A stretch of 9,276 bases of DNA, taken from assembly GCA_009780625.1 (NCBI GenBank), contig WQZR01000041.1, positions 1 to 9,276 on the forward strand, read 5' to 3'. Made by a program: the position numbers and the translations under genes. Positions 1 through 5,675 of the stretch are shown one piece after another. The stretch comes from Bacillota bacterium. GTDB lineage: Bacteria > Bacillota > Clostridia > Christensenellales > UBA1242. The first letter of the stretch is position 1. The number at the start of each line of letters is the position of its first letter. The notes under the pieces are model-generated. The model saw nothing but the letters and a program-made list of their open reading frames with translations. It ran no database searches and was not told the origin of the DNA.

Positions 1-519
1 AAGGGAATGGCTTCTGACATTGAAAAGTCTGAAGAAATCATCAGACAAATTCACGACAAGATTGGACGAGGCGAAGTGATTTCCAATCAAATCAGAAGTC
101 TATATAGAAACTGGAGTTATACGCTGGCAATGCCAGACGATGTGATTTTGTATGCTCTTAGTCAAAGTGTTGCGGCGGGAAACCCACTGTTGTATCTAAA
201 CAGAACACTTGAGAATTGGGCTGAAGCAGGGGCAAAGACTTTGGCTGCTGTAAAGAAGCAAACTCCACAAGTTGCACAAGACAAAGTTGTTAAAGAAAAA
301 GAAGAGCAAAGAACAAAAACCAGAACAATGAAAGAAGAAGAAATTGCAAGAATATTTAAACTTAGAGAGAATAAAGAGTTTAGAGATTTAGACACAAAGC
401 ATCGTGCACTTGTGCTTGAGGCTGCAAAACTTAAATCGGAAGGCAAGAATGTGAAAGAACTGGAAAAAGAAATTGCAGTGCTTGAAAGAAAAATGGAAAA
501 CATAAAGAAAAAAATCTAG
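1..519 (+). CDS. DnaD-domain replication protein, C-terminal part (5' end outside window)
   Basis: The reading frame is open from base 1, so the gene starts upstream. The ATG at 7 is a poor start because the purine run before it touches it with no spacing. The visible part matches the C-terminal DnaD/DnaB-like helical domain (DDBH2): a helix bundle followed by the hallmark Y-x3-x3-W-x3-G-x-x-T segment at about nt 193-240 (YLNRTLENWAEAGAKT). After this comes a long, highly charged Lys/Glu tail, probably coiled coil, running to the stop at 517-519. In Bacillota, DnaD-family proteins help remodel DNA and load the replicative helicase at origins or restart sites, and phage proteins share the domain. 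The N-terminal DDBH1 domain would be upstream. The next gene follows after 9 bp with its own ribosome site, so they are probably co-transcribed. The family call is fairly sure; chromosomal DnaD versus a paralogue cannot be decided here. Confidence 0.75.
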   Translation, partial: KGMASDIEKSEEIIRQIHDKIGRGEVISNQIRSLYRNWSYTLAMPDDVILYALSQSVAAGNPLLYLNRTLENWAEAGAKTLAAVKKQTPQVAQDKVVKEKEEQRTKTRTMKEEEIARIFKLRENKEFRDLDTKHRALVLEAAKLKSEGKNVKELEKEIAVLERKMENIKKKI

Positions 520-528
520 GGAGGAACA

Positions 529-792
529 ATGGGAAGAAGATTATCACCAGCACAAAAAAACAGAATTAAGGCAAATGAGACAATGCTTAAGGGTATTAAG
601 ATTGGATTGAAAGTAAAAACGTTTAAAGAATCTTATGCTTACGGCACAATTGAAGGTGGAAAACTTCAAAAAGATAAAGTTGTTTTTGTTGACAACAGCA
701 TTGTTCAAACAGAAAAAGGGCTTACCTTCAGCAAAAGAAATGTGAAGCTGGATGACGGTGGACTTTTCAAAAGACCAACCTTACATATATAA
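529..792 (+). CDS. Small basic protein of unknown function downstream of DnaD
   Basis: An 87-residue protein with a strong ribosome site (AGGGAGG at 518-524, 4 bp before the ATG), 9 bp after the DnaD-domain stop, so very likely in the same operon. I do not recognise the family. The first 20 or so residues are basic and helical looking (MGRRLSPAQKNRIKANE). The rest alternates hydrophobic and charged residues in a way that suggests a small beta-sheet domain (roughly residues 27-75). There is no membrane segment, no signal peptide and no cysteine. The basic character and the neighbour would suit nucleic-acid or replisome association, but that is guesswork. Its stop codon overlaps the -10 box of the promoter proposed for the following tRNA. 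Confidence 0.8.
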   Translation: MGRRLSPAQKNRIKANETMLKGIKIGLKVKTFKESYAYGTIEGGKLQKDKVVFVDNSIVQTEKGLTFSKRNVKLDDGGLFKRPTLHI

Positions 793-793
793 T
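764..793 (+). promoter_or_regulatory. Candidate promoter for tRNA-Thr and the genes after it
   Basis: A perfect -10 box TATAAT (788-793) lies 18 bp after TTTTCA (764-769), which matches the -35 consensus TTGACA at 4 of 6 bases. Transcription would start near 800, about 29 bp before the mature tRNA 5' end. The promoter lies within the last codons of the preceding gene and its -10 overlaps the stop. Read-through from the DnaD operon is also possible, since no terminator is seen between them. Confidence 0.5.
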
Positions 794-801
794 AGTTATT
801 T

Positions 802-823
802 ACTGCTGTGCTATTTCAGCAGT
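802..823 (+). repeat. Small inverted repeat in the tRNA leader
   Basis: ACTGCTG (802-808) and CAGCAGT (817-823) can pair as a 7-bp stem with an 8-base loop, 5 bases before the tRNA 5' end. No T run follows, so it does not look like a terminator. It could be part of the pre-tRNA leader seen by RNase P, or it may be chance. Confidence 0.3.
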
Positions 824-828
824 TATAT

Positions 829-904
829 GCTGCTATGGCGCAGTCGGTAGCGCACGTCCTTGGTAAGGACGAGGTCGCGGGTTCAATTCCCGCTAGCAGC
901 TCCA
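829..904 (+). tRNA. tRNA-Thr (anticodon GGT) with encoded CCA
   Basis: A full cloverleaf can be drawn. The acceptor stem is 7 perfect pairs (829-835 with 894-900). The D stem is 838-841 with 850-853. The anticodon stem is 855-859 with 867-871. The T stem is 877-881 with 889-893 and its loop is TTCAATT. The 7-base anticodon loop TTGGTAA places GGT at 862-864, reading ACC threonine codons. G1-C72 and C2-G71, known threonine identity pairs, are present. The discriminator is T901 and CCA is encoded at 902-904. The tRNA is transcribed toward a protein gene that begins 18 bp further on, so it probably forms the 5' part of an mRNA and is cut out. Confidence 0.95.
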
Positions 905-910
905 AAAACA

Positions 911-916
911 AAGGAG
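911..916 (+). promoter_or_regulatory. Ribosome binding site that fixes a TTG start
   Basis: AAGGAG lies 6 bp before the TTG at 923. It decides the start of the zinc-ribbon gene. Longer readings beginning at 860 would translate the tRNA itself, giving a spurious N-terminal extension of 21 residues. Confidence 0.85.
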
Positions 917-922
917 AAAAAA

Positions 923-1783
923 TTGGGAATAGTTTTTCTTAGATGTAAAAAGTGCAATGGTGAATGCGAGTTTGACGACAGCAAGCAGTTTGGGTTTTGT
1001 AAACATTGTGGAACCAAACTTGTTATTAAAGATGATATTGTAAACAACACATTCAACACCACTCAAAATATCAAAGCAAAGAATGTGACTATAATAAATG
1101 CTCCACAGGCAAGCGGTGCGGCAGTTCTTAAAACCCTTGAACAACAAATGGGTATTATGAATAAAAGCATTGCGGCATATAACAAATCAAAAAGTATTGA
1201 AAATGAAATAGGTGAAGAGGCACCAACCGCACCATCTGGTGTTGGTTCAATAATTGCTGGAACTCTTATTGCGGCAGTTGTTGTGCCAATTGTTTTGGTT
1301 GTTGCAACGGTTATTGTTTGGGCGGTTGTTTATAGCATTATCAATTGGGAATCTTATGGTTGGCGTGATGATGTGCCATGGGAGCAAATCGGTCCAGTGA
1401 TTTTTTGGATTGCAACAATCAGTGCGGGAACAATTTTGGCTTTAGGTTCTTTTGGAACAATTTTTAATATTGCTAATAGAAAAAACGAAGATAGAGAATA
1501 TAAAACAAAACTTTCCGAATATGAAAAAAAGAATGCAAAAGCATTAACTAGACTAAAAACTGCTGAAGCAGAATATAAACAACACTATAGAAACGCAATT
1601 GCAATCACGACAGGCGTGCACGAACACTATATTCAATACCTTCCAGAACTTGTTGAATATTTCAAACGAGGAAGAGCAGACAGCATTAAGGAAGCGATTA
1701 ATCTATATGAAAGAAATCGTGGGGAAGAAAGGTGCAAACAAGAACTTATAGACAAAATTTATGAAATAAAAAAAGCAATTTAA
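923..1783 (+). CDS. Zinc-ribbon membrane protein with coiled coil, function unknown
   Basis: A 286-residue protein with a TTG start set by the AAGGAG site at 911-916; the next in-frame Met (residue 76) would remove the zinc ribbon. Residues 8-29 hold two CxxC pairs (Cys8/Cys11 and Cys26/Cys29) forming a rubredoxin-like zinc ribbon. A Thr/Asn-rich linker follows to about 100, then a long hydrophobic segment (about 107-141), a short Trp-rich loop, a second membrane helix (about 158-183), and a charged helical tail (186-225) likely to form a coiled coil. The end (about 245-275) has a YF-x-x-GRADSIKEAI-x-x-Y pattern that I recall from hypothetical Bacillota zinc-ribbon membrane proteins. Both the ribbon and the tail probably face the cytoplasm. 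The gene shares a transcript with the tRNA before it and, after 12 bp, with the 351-residue gene. No enzymatic motif is visible. Confidence 0.85.
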   Translation: MGIVFLRCKKCNGECEFDDSKQFGFCKHCGTKLVIKDDIVNNTFNTTQNIKAKNVTIINAPQASGAAVLKTLEQQMGIMNKSIAAYNKSKSIENEIGEEAPTAPSGVGSIIAGTLIAAVVVPIVLVVATVIVWAVVYSIINWESYGWRDDVPWEQIGPVIFWIATISAGTILALGSFGTIFNIANRKNEDREYKTKLSEYEKKNAKALTRLKTAEAEYKQHYRNAIAITTGVHEHYIQYLPELVEYFKRGRADSIKEAINLYERNRGEERCKQELIDKIYEIKKAI

Positions 1784-1795
1784 AAAGGAGAATAT

Positions 1796-2851
1796 ATGGA
1801 AAAGAAAACAATTTTTGAGGTATGGAAGGAAATGAATCCAGACTATCAATTGTCGGCAAAGGAATTTTTGACTGATTTAACAAAAGACATGAAACGTGCG
1901 ATAAATTTTATTATTGTGGCAGGTGAGGAGTGTCAAACATTTAACACAAATGTTAAGTATGCTGAAAAACTTACAAAAGAAAAATGTGAAGCAGAAATCG
2001 TATATAGACATCCACAATTTATCATGCAAGAGGTTTATGAAATTTCTGCAACAGAATATAGAACACTGGACTATGATTTTCGAAACCCAAGATATGGCTA
2101 TGACTTGAGTGTTAGAAATCCAGAATTAAAAAAATTGAATGATTTTATGATAAAGAAAAATACATTTGATTATAACAAATGCGTTGTTGAAGAAACATTT
2201 ATTGTTGTTAAGTGTAGAAAAATTCAATATAAAGCAAATCACTCTTCAGACGATGGCGTGATTACAAACGATTCGTTTAAAGAAGAAAGAGAAGAAAATA
2301 TTAAATATAGCAAGAAATATGAGGTGGCGGAAGAGCGAGTTAGAGGTATGTCGATACATAGGGAGTCTTCTACACCAAACAGAGTTAAAACAAAAAATCA
2401 ATATACACTTGAAAGTGTAAGCGTTGGTAACTACACCGAGTCTGCTGAGCAGTTTAATAGAGTAGGTCCACATGTTTATACATTTATAAGAAGAAGCGGT
2501 ATTGATTTTCTAGAAGACAAGGTGTTTGAAATTAACTATAAATACTCAAACGAAAAAACGGTTAAAATTTATGTTGATGATAAGGTTGTTGAAGAACTGA
2601 ATATTCTTATAGATAAAGAAGTGGAAGTTGATTTAACAGACGAGCACTACAATTTTAAAAAGCAAATAACCGAAATGAAGTATGACAAGAAAGTGTTTGC
2701 TGCAAAATTTGTTGCCGGGCTTGATAAAGACGGAGACGAAGAAGCAAAACTGACTGTAAGAATTTTGAAAGATGTCGAAAAGAATAGCGACCTTTCAATC
2801 AGACTTAAAACAATAAAACTTAAAGACACAAGAAAAGTTACATTCGAATAA
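1796..2851 (+). CDS. 351-residue cytoplasmic protein of unknown function
   Basis: A strong AAGGAG site (1785-1790) 5 bp before the ATG supports the start, and the gene follows the zinc-ribbon gene by 12 bp, so the two form an operon. I do not recognise it. There is no signal peptide or membrane helix. The N-terminal half mixes helices with tyrosine- and asparagine-rich stretches. The middle (about 160-210) is very charged. The last 110 residues alternate in a beta-strand pattern (for example TVKIYVDDKVVEELN and later KLTVRILKDVEKN), suggesting a beta-sandwich-like C-terminal domain. The cysteines are scattered with no CxxC pairs. Pairing with a membrane protein raises the possibility that it acts at the membrane face through that partner, but this is inference only. 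Confidence 0.85.
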   Translation: MEKKTIFEVWKEMNPDYQLSAKEFLTDLTKDMKRAINFIIVAGEECQTFNTNVKYAEKLTKEKCEAEIVYRHPQFIMQEVYEISATEYRTLDYDFRNPRYGYDLSVRNPELKKLNDFMIKKNTFDYNKCVVEETFIVVKCRKIQYKANHSSDDGVITNDSFKEEREENIKYSKKYEVAEERVRGMSIHRESSTPNRVKTKNQYTLESVSVGNYTESAEQFNRVGPHVYTFIRRSGIDFLEDKVFEINYKYSNEKTVKIYVDDKVVEELNILIDKEVEVDLTDEHYNFKKQITEMKYDKKVFAAKFVAGLDKDGDEEAKLTVRILKDVEKNSDLSIRLKTIKLKDTRKVTFE

Positions 2852-2857
2852 TCAACA

Positions 2858-2886
2858 TTGACAATGGAAGACATTGATAGTAAAAT
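2858..2886 (+). promoter_or_regulatory. Near-consensus sigma-A-type promoter of the ATP-grasp gene
   Basis: A perfect -35 TTGACA (2858-2863), a 17-bp spacer and -10 TAAAAT (2881-2886, 5 of 6 matches). Transcription should begin near 2893-2896, at or just before the ATG at 2896, which would give an mRNA with essentially no leader. The -35 box begins 7 bp after the previous stop codon. The -10 box overlaps the left arm of a perfect palindrome. Confidence 0.75.
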
Positions 2887-2914
2887 AAATCTATTATGAC
2901 GATAGATTTATTTT
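2882..2914. repeat. Perfect 13-bp-arm palindrome over the -10 box and start codon
   Basis: AAAATAAATCTAT (2882-2894) is exactly complementary to ATAGATTTATTTT (2902-2914), with TATGACG as the 7-base loop. The loop contains the ATG of the ATP-grasp gene. It could be an operator for a dimeric repressor, as it covers most of the -10 box and the expected transcription start. It could instead be a weak AT-only terminator for the upstream operon, as its right arm ends TTTTG followed by more T. A hairpin acting in the mRNA is less likely if transcription starts inside it. Confidence 0.8.
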
Positions 2915-3894
2915 GTTTTATGGGCTTTAAAGATGAATATGAGAGAAAACGATATCTTAGAGATAGCGTGGAAAAATATGGAGAGTATCGTGCCAATTTC
3001 GACCATAGCGAACCAGTTGATGCAGCAAAAGATGGGAATGCTTTATTTTTTTGTGCAAATGATAAAAAGTTATATCTAGATTTTGAGTGCACAAAGCTTG
3101 CACCAAAACTTGATGGTAAAAGAGTTCTTCTTCGCGGGCATGTGGGGATTACAACCGAGATGTATAAAGCAGTTGGAAAATGGGGTGGGAAGACTGTAAG
3201 TTCTATTGAAGAAGAAAAGAAAGTTATGAATTGGACAGATTTTCGCCAACCGACGCATAGACATATCAAAAAAGGTGAGTTGAAAGATTTGATGAAAGAG
3301 TTGGATGGAATGCTTTCTAAGAATAAAAAGATTTTCTTAAAAACTGTTGAAAAGAATTTTAATGGAATTGTGAAAAGTTTTAGCGAGTTTGGTCTTAATA
3401 TCGGTAAATCGAAACTATATATGCTGAAAACGGAAGGCGATTATGTTCAAGAAAACCCTCCAGTTCGCATGCACATGAGAGGTGGCGGAAGACCAGACGC
3501 TATGCTTTTTGAAGACACACAAGTTATGGCAACTGAGTTTGTTGATTTTGAAAAAATCAGAATTGGGCTTAGAAGTTTCAAAAGGGAATATCGCACATAT
3601 GTTATTGATGGAGAAATTTGTGCAATGGACTTTTATTTTAGCGATGAAGGAATCAAACACAGTGCACCACCAGAAGTTATTCAACATGCAAAGGCTCTTG
3701 TTGAAGAAATGAAGACACTTGGTTTTCCAGATACATATGTTGTTGACCTTGGTGTTGTTAAAACAAAAAAAGGAAGCGTGGTGGATATTGTTGAGTTCGG
3801 GCCGATTACTGCTTCTTATAAAGACGCGCATCCGCATATGTATAATATGTATAAACAATTTAAAAAGAGCAAGCAAATGGTGCTTGGAGCATAA
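2896..3894 (+). CDS. ATP-grasp domain protein, probably R2K-like
   Basis: A 332-residue protein. The C-terminal two thirds show an ATP-grasp layout: a KIFLK strand with candidate nucleotide-binding Lys149, a hinge-like segment ATEFVDF (212-218), an EYRTYVIDGEI strand (231-241) with Arg233, Asp284 in a VVDLGV strand, and Glu300 in DIVEFGP, where metal-binding Glu is expected. The usual Asn two residues after that Glu is Gly302. The pattern resembles the R2K clade (DUF4343-like), linked in the literature to peptide or amide ligation; the substrate here is unknown. The N-terminal 120 residues match nothing I recognise. The start at 2896 has no ribosome site but fits the promoter; an alternative Met at 2920 (residue 9) also lacks one. 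It stands alone between its own promoter and a terminator. ATP-grasp fold likely; exact family uncertain. Confidence 0.7.
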   Translation: MTIDLFCFMGFKDEYERKRYLRDSVEKYGEYRANFDHSEPVDAAKDGNALFFCANDKKLYLDFECTKLAPKLDGKRVLLRGHVGITTEMYKAVGKWGGKTVSSIEEEKKVMNWTDFRQPTHRHIKKGELKDLMKELDGMLSKNKKIFLKTVEKNFNGIVKSFSEFGLNIGKSKLYMLKTEGDYVQENPPVRMHMRGGGRPDAMLFEDTQVMATEFVDFEKIRIGLRSFKREYRTYVIDGEICAMDFYFSDEGIKHSAPPEVIQHAKALVEEMKTLGFPDTYVVDLGVVKTKKGSVVDIVEFGPITASYKDAHPHMYNMYKQFKKSKQMVLGA

Positions 3895-3926
3895 AAAAAA
3901 GAGGCGATTGCCTCTTTTTTTTATGC
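3889..3926. terminator. Bidirectional terminator containing both stop codons
   Basis: GCATAAAAAAAAGAGGC (3889-3905) is exactly complementary to 3910-3926 around a GATT loop. Within this 17-bp stem, the GAGGC/GCCTC core with flanking A8 and T8 runs is a classic rho-independent terminator in either direction. The plus-strand stop TAA (3892-3894) and the minus-strand stop (TTA at 3921-3923) are mirror images inside the stem, so both convergent genes end with an Ala codon GCA and TAA. Confidence 0.95.
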
Positions 3927-4505
3927 GTCTAGTTTCTGTTCTAGTTTTTTTGTTTTAACAAGTGTTTCAGTTGCTTCAACTGACATCTCAACTGTTTTTA
4001 ATCCTCTTTTGAATCTTTGGTAGACTGATTCGCCGTTTATTGTTTTTTCTGTGATATATGGCACAACTTCATCTTTGTGGCTCATCTTTTTTGAAACGCT
4101 TCCGCCACCTGGTGTTTGCACTTCCATGTGTAGCTGAATGCTTGGCTTCCAAGCGACCGTTCTGTCTTTTCCTTTGCCTACGTATGTTTTAAGAAAACTT
4201 AATGTTAAATATGGGGTATAGTCTCCAGAATATTTTGTTGACTGTTTTGTTTTCATAATTTCGTCAACAACTTGAAATTTTTCGCCAAAGGCTGTCAGGT
4301 CTTCCCCAAAAACTGCACCTTGTTTTTCTAATCTTTCTTTTATTTGTTCAGTTGTCAGCCCTTCGCCATCTGCTGCAAGCATTGCTAGGAATAAATCTCT
4401 ATCTGTATAACCTATGCCTTCAACATATCTTATAGTTCTGGATGTTTCCACTCCAGCGTCAAGATTTTTAAGTTCTCTTGCCAGACCATCAAAATATCTT
4501 TTCAT
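3921..4505 (-). CDS. 194-residue protein of unknown function, convergent with the ATP-grasp gene
   Basis: The start ATG (4505-4503) is preceded on its strand by AGAGGAGAA (4519-4511), a strong ribosome site, and by an extended -10 promoter, so the gene is well supported. I do not recognise the family. The protein begins with a short helical region, then a segment around residues 35-65 that reads like a winged-helix-like pair of helices (DRDLFLAMLAADGEGLTTEQ). A middle stretch (about 90-135) is rich in Tyr, Thr and Lys and probably beta. The C-terminal helix is Lys/Glu-rich. There is no membrane segment, no signal peptide and no cysteine. Its last codons lie inside the shared terminator. The only link with the ATP-grasp gene is this shared end; nothing shows they act together. 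Confidence 0.8.
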   Translation of the reverse strand: MKRYFDGLARELKNLDAGVETSRTIRYVEGIGYTDRDLFLAMLAADGEGLTTEQIKERLEKQGAVFGEDLTAFGEKFQVVDEIMKTKQSTKYSGDYTPYLTLSFLKTYVGKGKDRTVAWKPSIQLHMEVQTPGGGSVSKKMSHKDEVVPYITEKTINGESVYQRFKRGLKTVEMSVEATETLVKTKKLEQKLDA

Positions 4506-4527
4506 ATAATTTCTCCTCTATATTATT

Positions 4528-4556
4528 ATGATAGCATTTTTATTTGGCGGGGACAA
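4528..4556 (-). promoter_or_regulatory. Extended -10 promoter of the minus-strand gene
   Basis: Read on the minus strand: TTGTCC (4556-4551, 4 of 6 matches to -35), a 17-bp spacer, then TGCTATCAT ending at 4528, an extended -10 (TGnTATCAT). Transcription would start near 4521, leaving a leader of about 16 bases that holds the GAGGAG ribosome site. Confidence 0.6.
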
Positions 4557-4562
4557 GTGGTT

Positions 4563-4590
4563 TTGGAAAATGGCCCTTTTTTGTTATAAT
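4563..4590 (+). promoter_or_regulatory. Extended -10 promoter of the five-gene operon
   Basis: TGTTATAAT (4582-4590) is a perfect extended -10 box. TTGGAA (4563-4568) is a fair -35 with a 16-bp spacer. The expected start is near 4597, about 22 bases before the ATG at 4619. The -35 boxes of this promoter and its divergent partner are only about 6 bp apart, so polymerase binding at one could block the other. Confidence 0.7.
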
Positions 4591-4605
4591 AGAAACGTAT
4601 ATAAC

Positions 4606-4612
4606 AAAGGAG
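4606..4612 (+). promoter_or_regulatory. Ribosome binding site that fixes the start at 4619
   Basis: AAAGGAG lies 6 bp before the ATG at 4619. The longer frame opening at 4544 would run through the promoter and is rejected. Confidence 0.85.
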
Positions 4613-4618
4613 AAAAAG

Positions 4619-5014
4619 ATGCAATTACTTAAAAAATATTCTATGTATATTGTTAGGTGGCAGTTAAGTACTCCGATTCTATATGTTGTTATTTGGGCAC
4701 TAACAGGAATTATTGATGCCATTTGGATAACAATTATAGCCAACTTTATTGGAGCACTTATTTTCTTTTGGGTTGATAAATTTATCTTCAGAAAGAAACG
4801 TTCAAAAATTCCTCTTTGGGAAATGAAAGAAAACGTGAAATGTCATGACTGTGAGACAGTTGGCGTGGGGTATAGAGTTGTTGAATGGAATGGATATTCT
4901 AGAGTAGACGACGAAAACCCACAATATAGATGCGAAACATGCAAAGCAAAGAAACTTCTTGAAGTTGAAAAAGTTGCAAATAAAAACGAAAAGAAAACGG
5001 AATCTGTGGCTTAA
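4619..5014 (+). CDS. Small membrane protein with C-terminal zinc ribbon
   Basis: A 131-residue protein, first gene of the operon. Residues about 18-58 form two closely spaced membrane helices (LYVVIWALTGIIDAIW and IIANFIGALIFFWVDKF) ending in a basic FRKKR cluster, which by the positive-inside rule puts the tail in the cytoplasm. The RWQLSTP entry and the IANFIGALIFFWVDK-IF segment resemble a small conserved hypothetical membrane family in Bacillota and recall the last helices of GtrA-like proteins, without the full four-helix GtrA fold. The tail holds Cys75/Cys78 and Cys105/Cys108, two CxxC pairs 26 residues apart, the pattern of a zinc ribbon. After the last Cys pair the protein is a charged Lys/Glu tail. 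The function is unknown. The S51 peptidase gene follows after 10 bp. Confidence 0.85.
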   Translation: MQLLKKYSMYIVRWQLSTPILYVVIWALTGIIDAIWITIIANFIGALIFFWVDKFIFRKKRSKIPLWEMKENVKCHDCETVGVGYRVVEWNGYSRVDDENPQYRCETCKAKKLLEVEKVANKNEKKTESVA

Positions 5015-5024
5015 GGGGGTATAA

Positions 5025-5675
5025 ATGTCAACTTTGATTTTAACATCAGACGGAATTGATAGTTTGGAAATAGAAGCTGAGTTTAGAAAGCATATAAACA
5101 ACAACACCCGTGTTGCAATTATTCCAACTGCAAAGGTTGGCGAGAAGAAGATTATTCGCTCTAGAGAACAAGAAGAACTTTTTAGAGAATTGTTTTGTCC
5201 TAAGGCTATTGACTTTATTGATTTAGAAACAGATGCTCCAGAAAAACTGCTTGATTATGATTTTGTGTATTTGCTTGGTGGAAGTCCGTTTCGTTTGCAG
5301 TTTTATATAAACAAGTCTAATGCAAAAGAAATTTTCAAAAAGATGATTAAAAGAAACATAACCATTGCGGGCGTGAGTGCTGGAAGCATGGTGCTTGGAA
5401 AGAATATGGGTGTGTGCGAATATCTGTCACCTGAAATGAACGAAGAAGGTCTTAAAGATTTCAGAGGGCTTGGGTTGACCGATGTGAATATTTGTCCGCA
5501 CTATAATAACTTTCCAGAAAAATATGAAGACTGTGATAAGAAGATTAGACGCTTTTCTAGAGAGAATAGTGTTAAGGTTACAAAAATAAATGATGGCGAA
5601 GCGTTGGTTGTTGACACAGAAACTGGTAAAATAAAAAAACTTAAAGGCGAAGTTATCGTAAGGGAGAAAGAATGA
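5025..5675 (+). CDS. Peptidase S51 (PepE / cyanophycinase-like) family protein
   Basis: A 216-residue cytoplasmic serine peptidase-like protein with ribosome site AAGGGGG (5013-5019). The family marks are all present: an N-terminal strand MSTLILTSDG, IIPTA (32-36), the YLLGGSPFRL loop (82-91), the nucleophile elbow GVSAGS (116-121) with Ser118, and ICPHYNN (156-162) with His159 as the triad histidine. In PepE the triad is Ser-His-Glu and the enzyme cuts Asp-X dipeptides; cyanophycinases share the fold. The length is close to PepE (about 230). No signal peptide is seen, so it is a cytoplasmic form. Substrate choice cannot be told from sequence alone. The stop TGA overlaps the next ATG in ATGA, so it is translationally coupled to the MBL-fold gene. 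This TGA stop also argues against a code in which TGA means Trp. Confidence 0.9.
   Translation: MSTLILTSDGIDSLEIEAEFRKHINNNTRVAIIPTAKVGEKKIIRSREQEELFRELFCPKAIDFIDLETDAPEKLLDYDFVYLLGGSPFRLQFYINKSNAKEIFKKMIKRNITIAGVSAGSMVLGKNMGVCEYLSPEMNEEGLKDFRGLGLTDVNICPHYNNFPEKYEDCDKKIRRFSRENSVKVTKINDGEALVVDTETGKIKKLKGEVIVREKE

Noticed and set aside
162..503. Minus-strand frame opposite the DnaD gene
   Set aside because: It is Ser/Phe/Leu-rich, the usual mirror of a Lys/Glu-rich coding strand, and has no ribosome site.
689..694. TTGACA as a -35 box for the tRNA
   Set aside because: No -10 box lies 16-18 bp downstream; the TATAAT at 788-793 is too far away.
860..922. N-terminal extension of the zinc-ribbon protein through the tRNA
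   Set aside because: These codons are the 3' half of tRNA-Thr. The ribosome site at 911-916 and the TTG at 923 give a better start.
2838..3269. Minus-strand frame across the ATP-grasp promoter
   Set aside because: It would cover the promoter and palindrome and the start of a supported gene, and it shows no family features.
3415..3876. Long minus-strand frame opposite the ATP-grasp gene
   Set aside because: Its composition (Phe, Asn, His, Ile rich) is a shadow of the plus-strand gene, whose ATP-grasp motifs are clear.
4544..4618. Upstream TTG start for the small membrane protein
   Set aside because: It would translate through the extended -10 promoter; ATG 4619 has a well-spaced AAAGGAG.
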